Assembly: GCA_040903745.1 (NCBI GenBank)
Contig: JBBDUV010000075.1
Span: 45,654 to 109,653, forward strand
DNA: 64,000 bases
From: M55B112 sp040903745
GTDB taxonomy: Bacteria; Bacteroidota; Bacteroidia; Bacteroidales; GCA-2748055
Direction: 5' to 3'
Position 1 is the first letter of the stretch, and each line of letters begins with the position of its first letter. The notes below the pieces were generated by a model. The model saw only the letters and a program-made list of their open reading frames with translations. It had not been told where the DNA came from and did not search any database. This document shows positions 63,739 through 64,000 of this stretch, piece by piece. The position numbers were made by a program, and so were the translations under genes.

Positions 63739-64000
63739 ATGTTTTCAGGTATTGTAGAAGAGACTGCAAAAGTGGTGGCTCTGAAAAAAGAGAAGGACAA
63801 CCTCCATATCTCACTGGAGTGCTCCTTTGTGAATGAACTGAAGATCGACCAGAGTATTTCGCACAACGGCGTTTGCCTTACAGTTGTCGACATCACCGAT
63901 AAAACCTACACAGTTACAGCTATTCAGGAAACCTTGCTTAAATCAAACCTCGGCCTTCTTGAAGTGGGCGACAAGGTGAATCTTGAGCGCAGCACCAAAC
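63739..64000 (+). CDS. ribE: Riboflavin synthase alpha chain, 5' part (continues beyond window)
   Basis: First 87 residues of a lumazine-binding protein. MFSGIVEETAKV is the standard start, and ISHNGVCLTVVDI and LLKSNLGLLEVGDKVNLERS are typical of the first of the two lumazine-binding repeats. It dismutates two molecules of 6,7-dimethyl-8-ribityllumazine to riboflavin. The gene is cut by the window end; the missing part should hold the second repeat. No FMN riboswitch is visible in the 20 bases before it. Confidence 0.94.
   Translation, partial: MFSGIVEETAKVVALKKEKDNLHISLECSFVNELKIDQSISHNGVCLTVVDITDKTYTVTAIQETLLKSNLGLLEVGDKVNLERSTK

Overview
The window is typical chromosomal DNA of a member of the Bacteroidota, most likely an environmental Bacteroidales/Marinilabiliales-type bacterium. 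Evidence: a porP-gldK-gldL-gldM-gldN type IX secretion (T9SS) operon, a SprB-repeat adhesin with a type B T9SS sorting domain followed by sprF, a GldA-type ATPase, lineage families (DUF4270, DUF4296, DUF5723, an HU-SPOR fusion), almost no Shine-Dalgarno sequences, and several promoters of the Bacteroidota form TTTG-N19-21-TAnnTTTG. No tRNA, rRNA, CRISPR array, insertion sequence or prophage was seen.

Layout. 1-2537: the 3' part of metG and, convergent, an HU-like/membrane/SPOR protein. 2730-9013: a nucleotide-sugar block with a complete wbpE-wbpD-wbpB-wbpA set (UDP-GlcNAc to UDP-2,3-diacetamido-glucuronic acid), then galE and rfbB. 9083-13140 (minus): glmS, a DUF4270 lipoprotein and a half-length starch-synthase-like protein, divergent from panC-panD-flippase-like membrane protein-rfaE2. 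16246-19746: radA, an unknown gene and a fused peptide-ABC ATPase. 19784-22147 (minus): PBP1A, divergent from topA and a ureohydrolase-fold protein with a degraded metal site. 25945-31852: the T9SS core operon, ended by a strong terminator shared with manC. 33148-34637: mlaE-mlaF. 34728-40681 (minus): three uncharacterised envelope genes (inner-membrane propeller protein, lipoprotein, outer-membrane DUF5723 protein). 40859-47696: TonB-dependent receptor, ung, trpS (minus), rbfA, a methyltransferase and a LolC/E-like permease. 47697-55343: a structured 410-base intergenic region, the 1974-residue adhesin, sprF and a DUF4296 lipoprotein. 55372-58872 (minus): asnS, rpoN and a PAP2-like membrane protein. 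59204-64000: a universal stress protein, gldA, a TPR protein, metK behind a SAM-II riboswitch, and the 5' end of riboflavin synthase.

How it fits together. Much of the window builds or decorates the cell envelope: nucleotide sugars, LPS heptose, PBP1A, lipid and lipoprotein transport, and T9SS with one cargo. In Porphyromonas gingivalis the Wbp pathway (including PorR, a WbpE homologue) supplies the sugar used to link T9SS cargo to A-LPS, so finding wbpEDBA and the T9SS core about 20 kb apart is functionally coherent, although that link is inference for this organism.

Most notable observations: (1) a SAM-II type riboswitch before metK with a visible pseudoknot; (2) a perfect 16-bp inverted repeat bracketing a promoter upstream of the adhesin, arranged so that inversion would destroy the promoter; (3) two apparent pseudo-enzymes, the ureohydrolase-like and starch-synthase-like proteins; (4) the HU-membrane-SPOR fusion; (5) the three-gene envelope cluster of unknown role. 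All calls come from reading the sequence; no database search was run.
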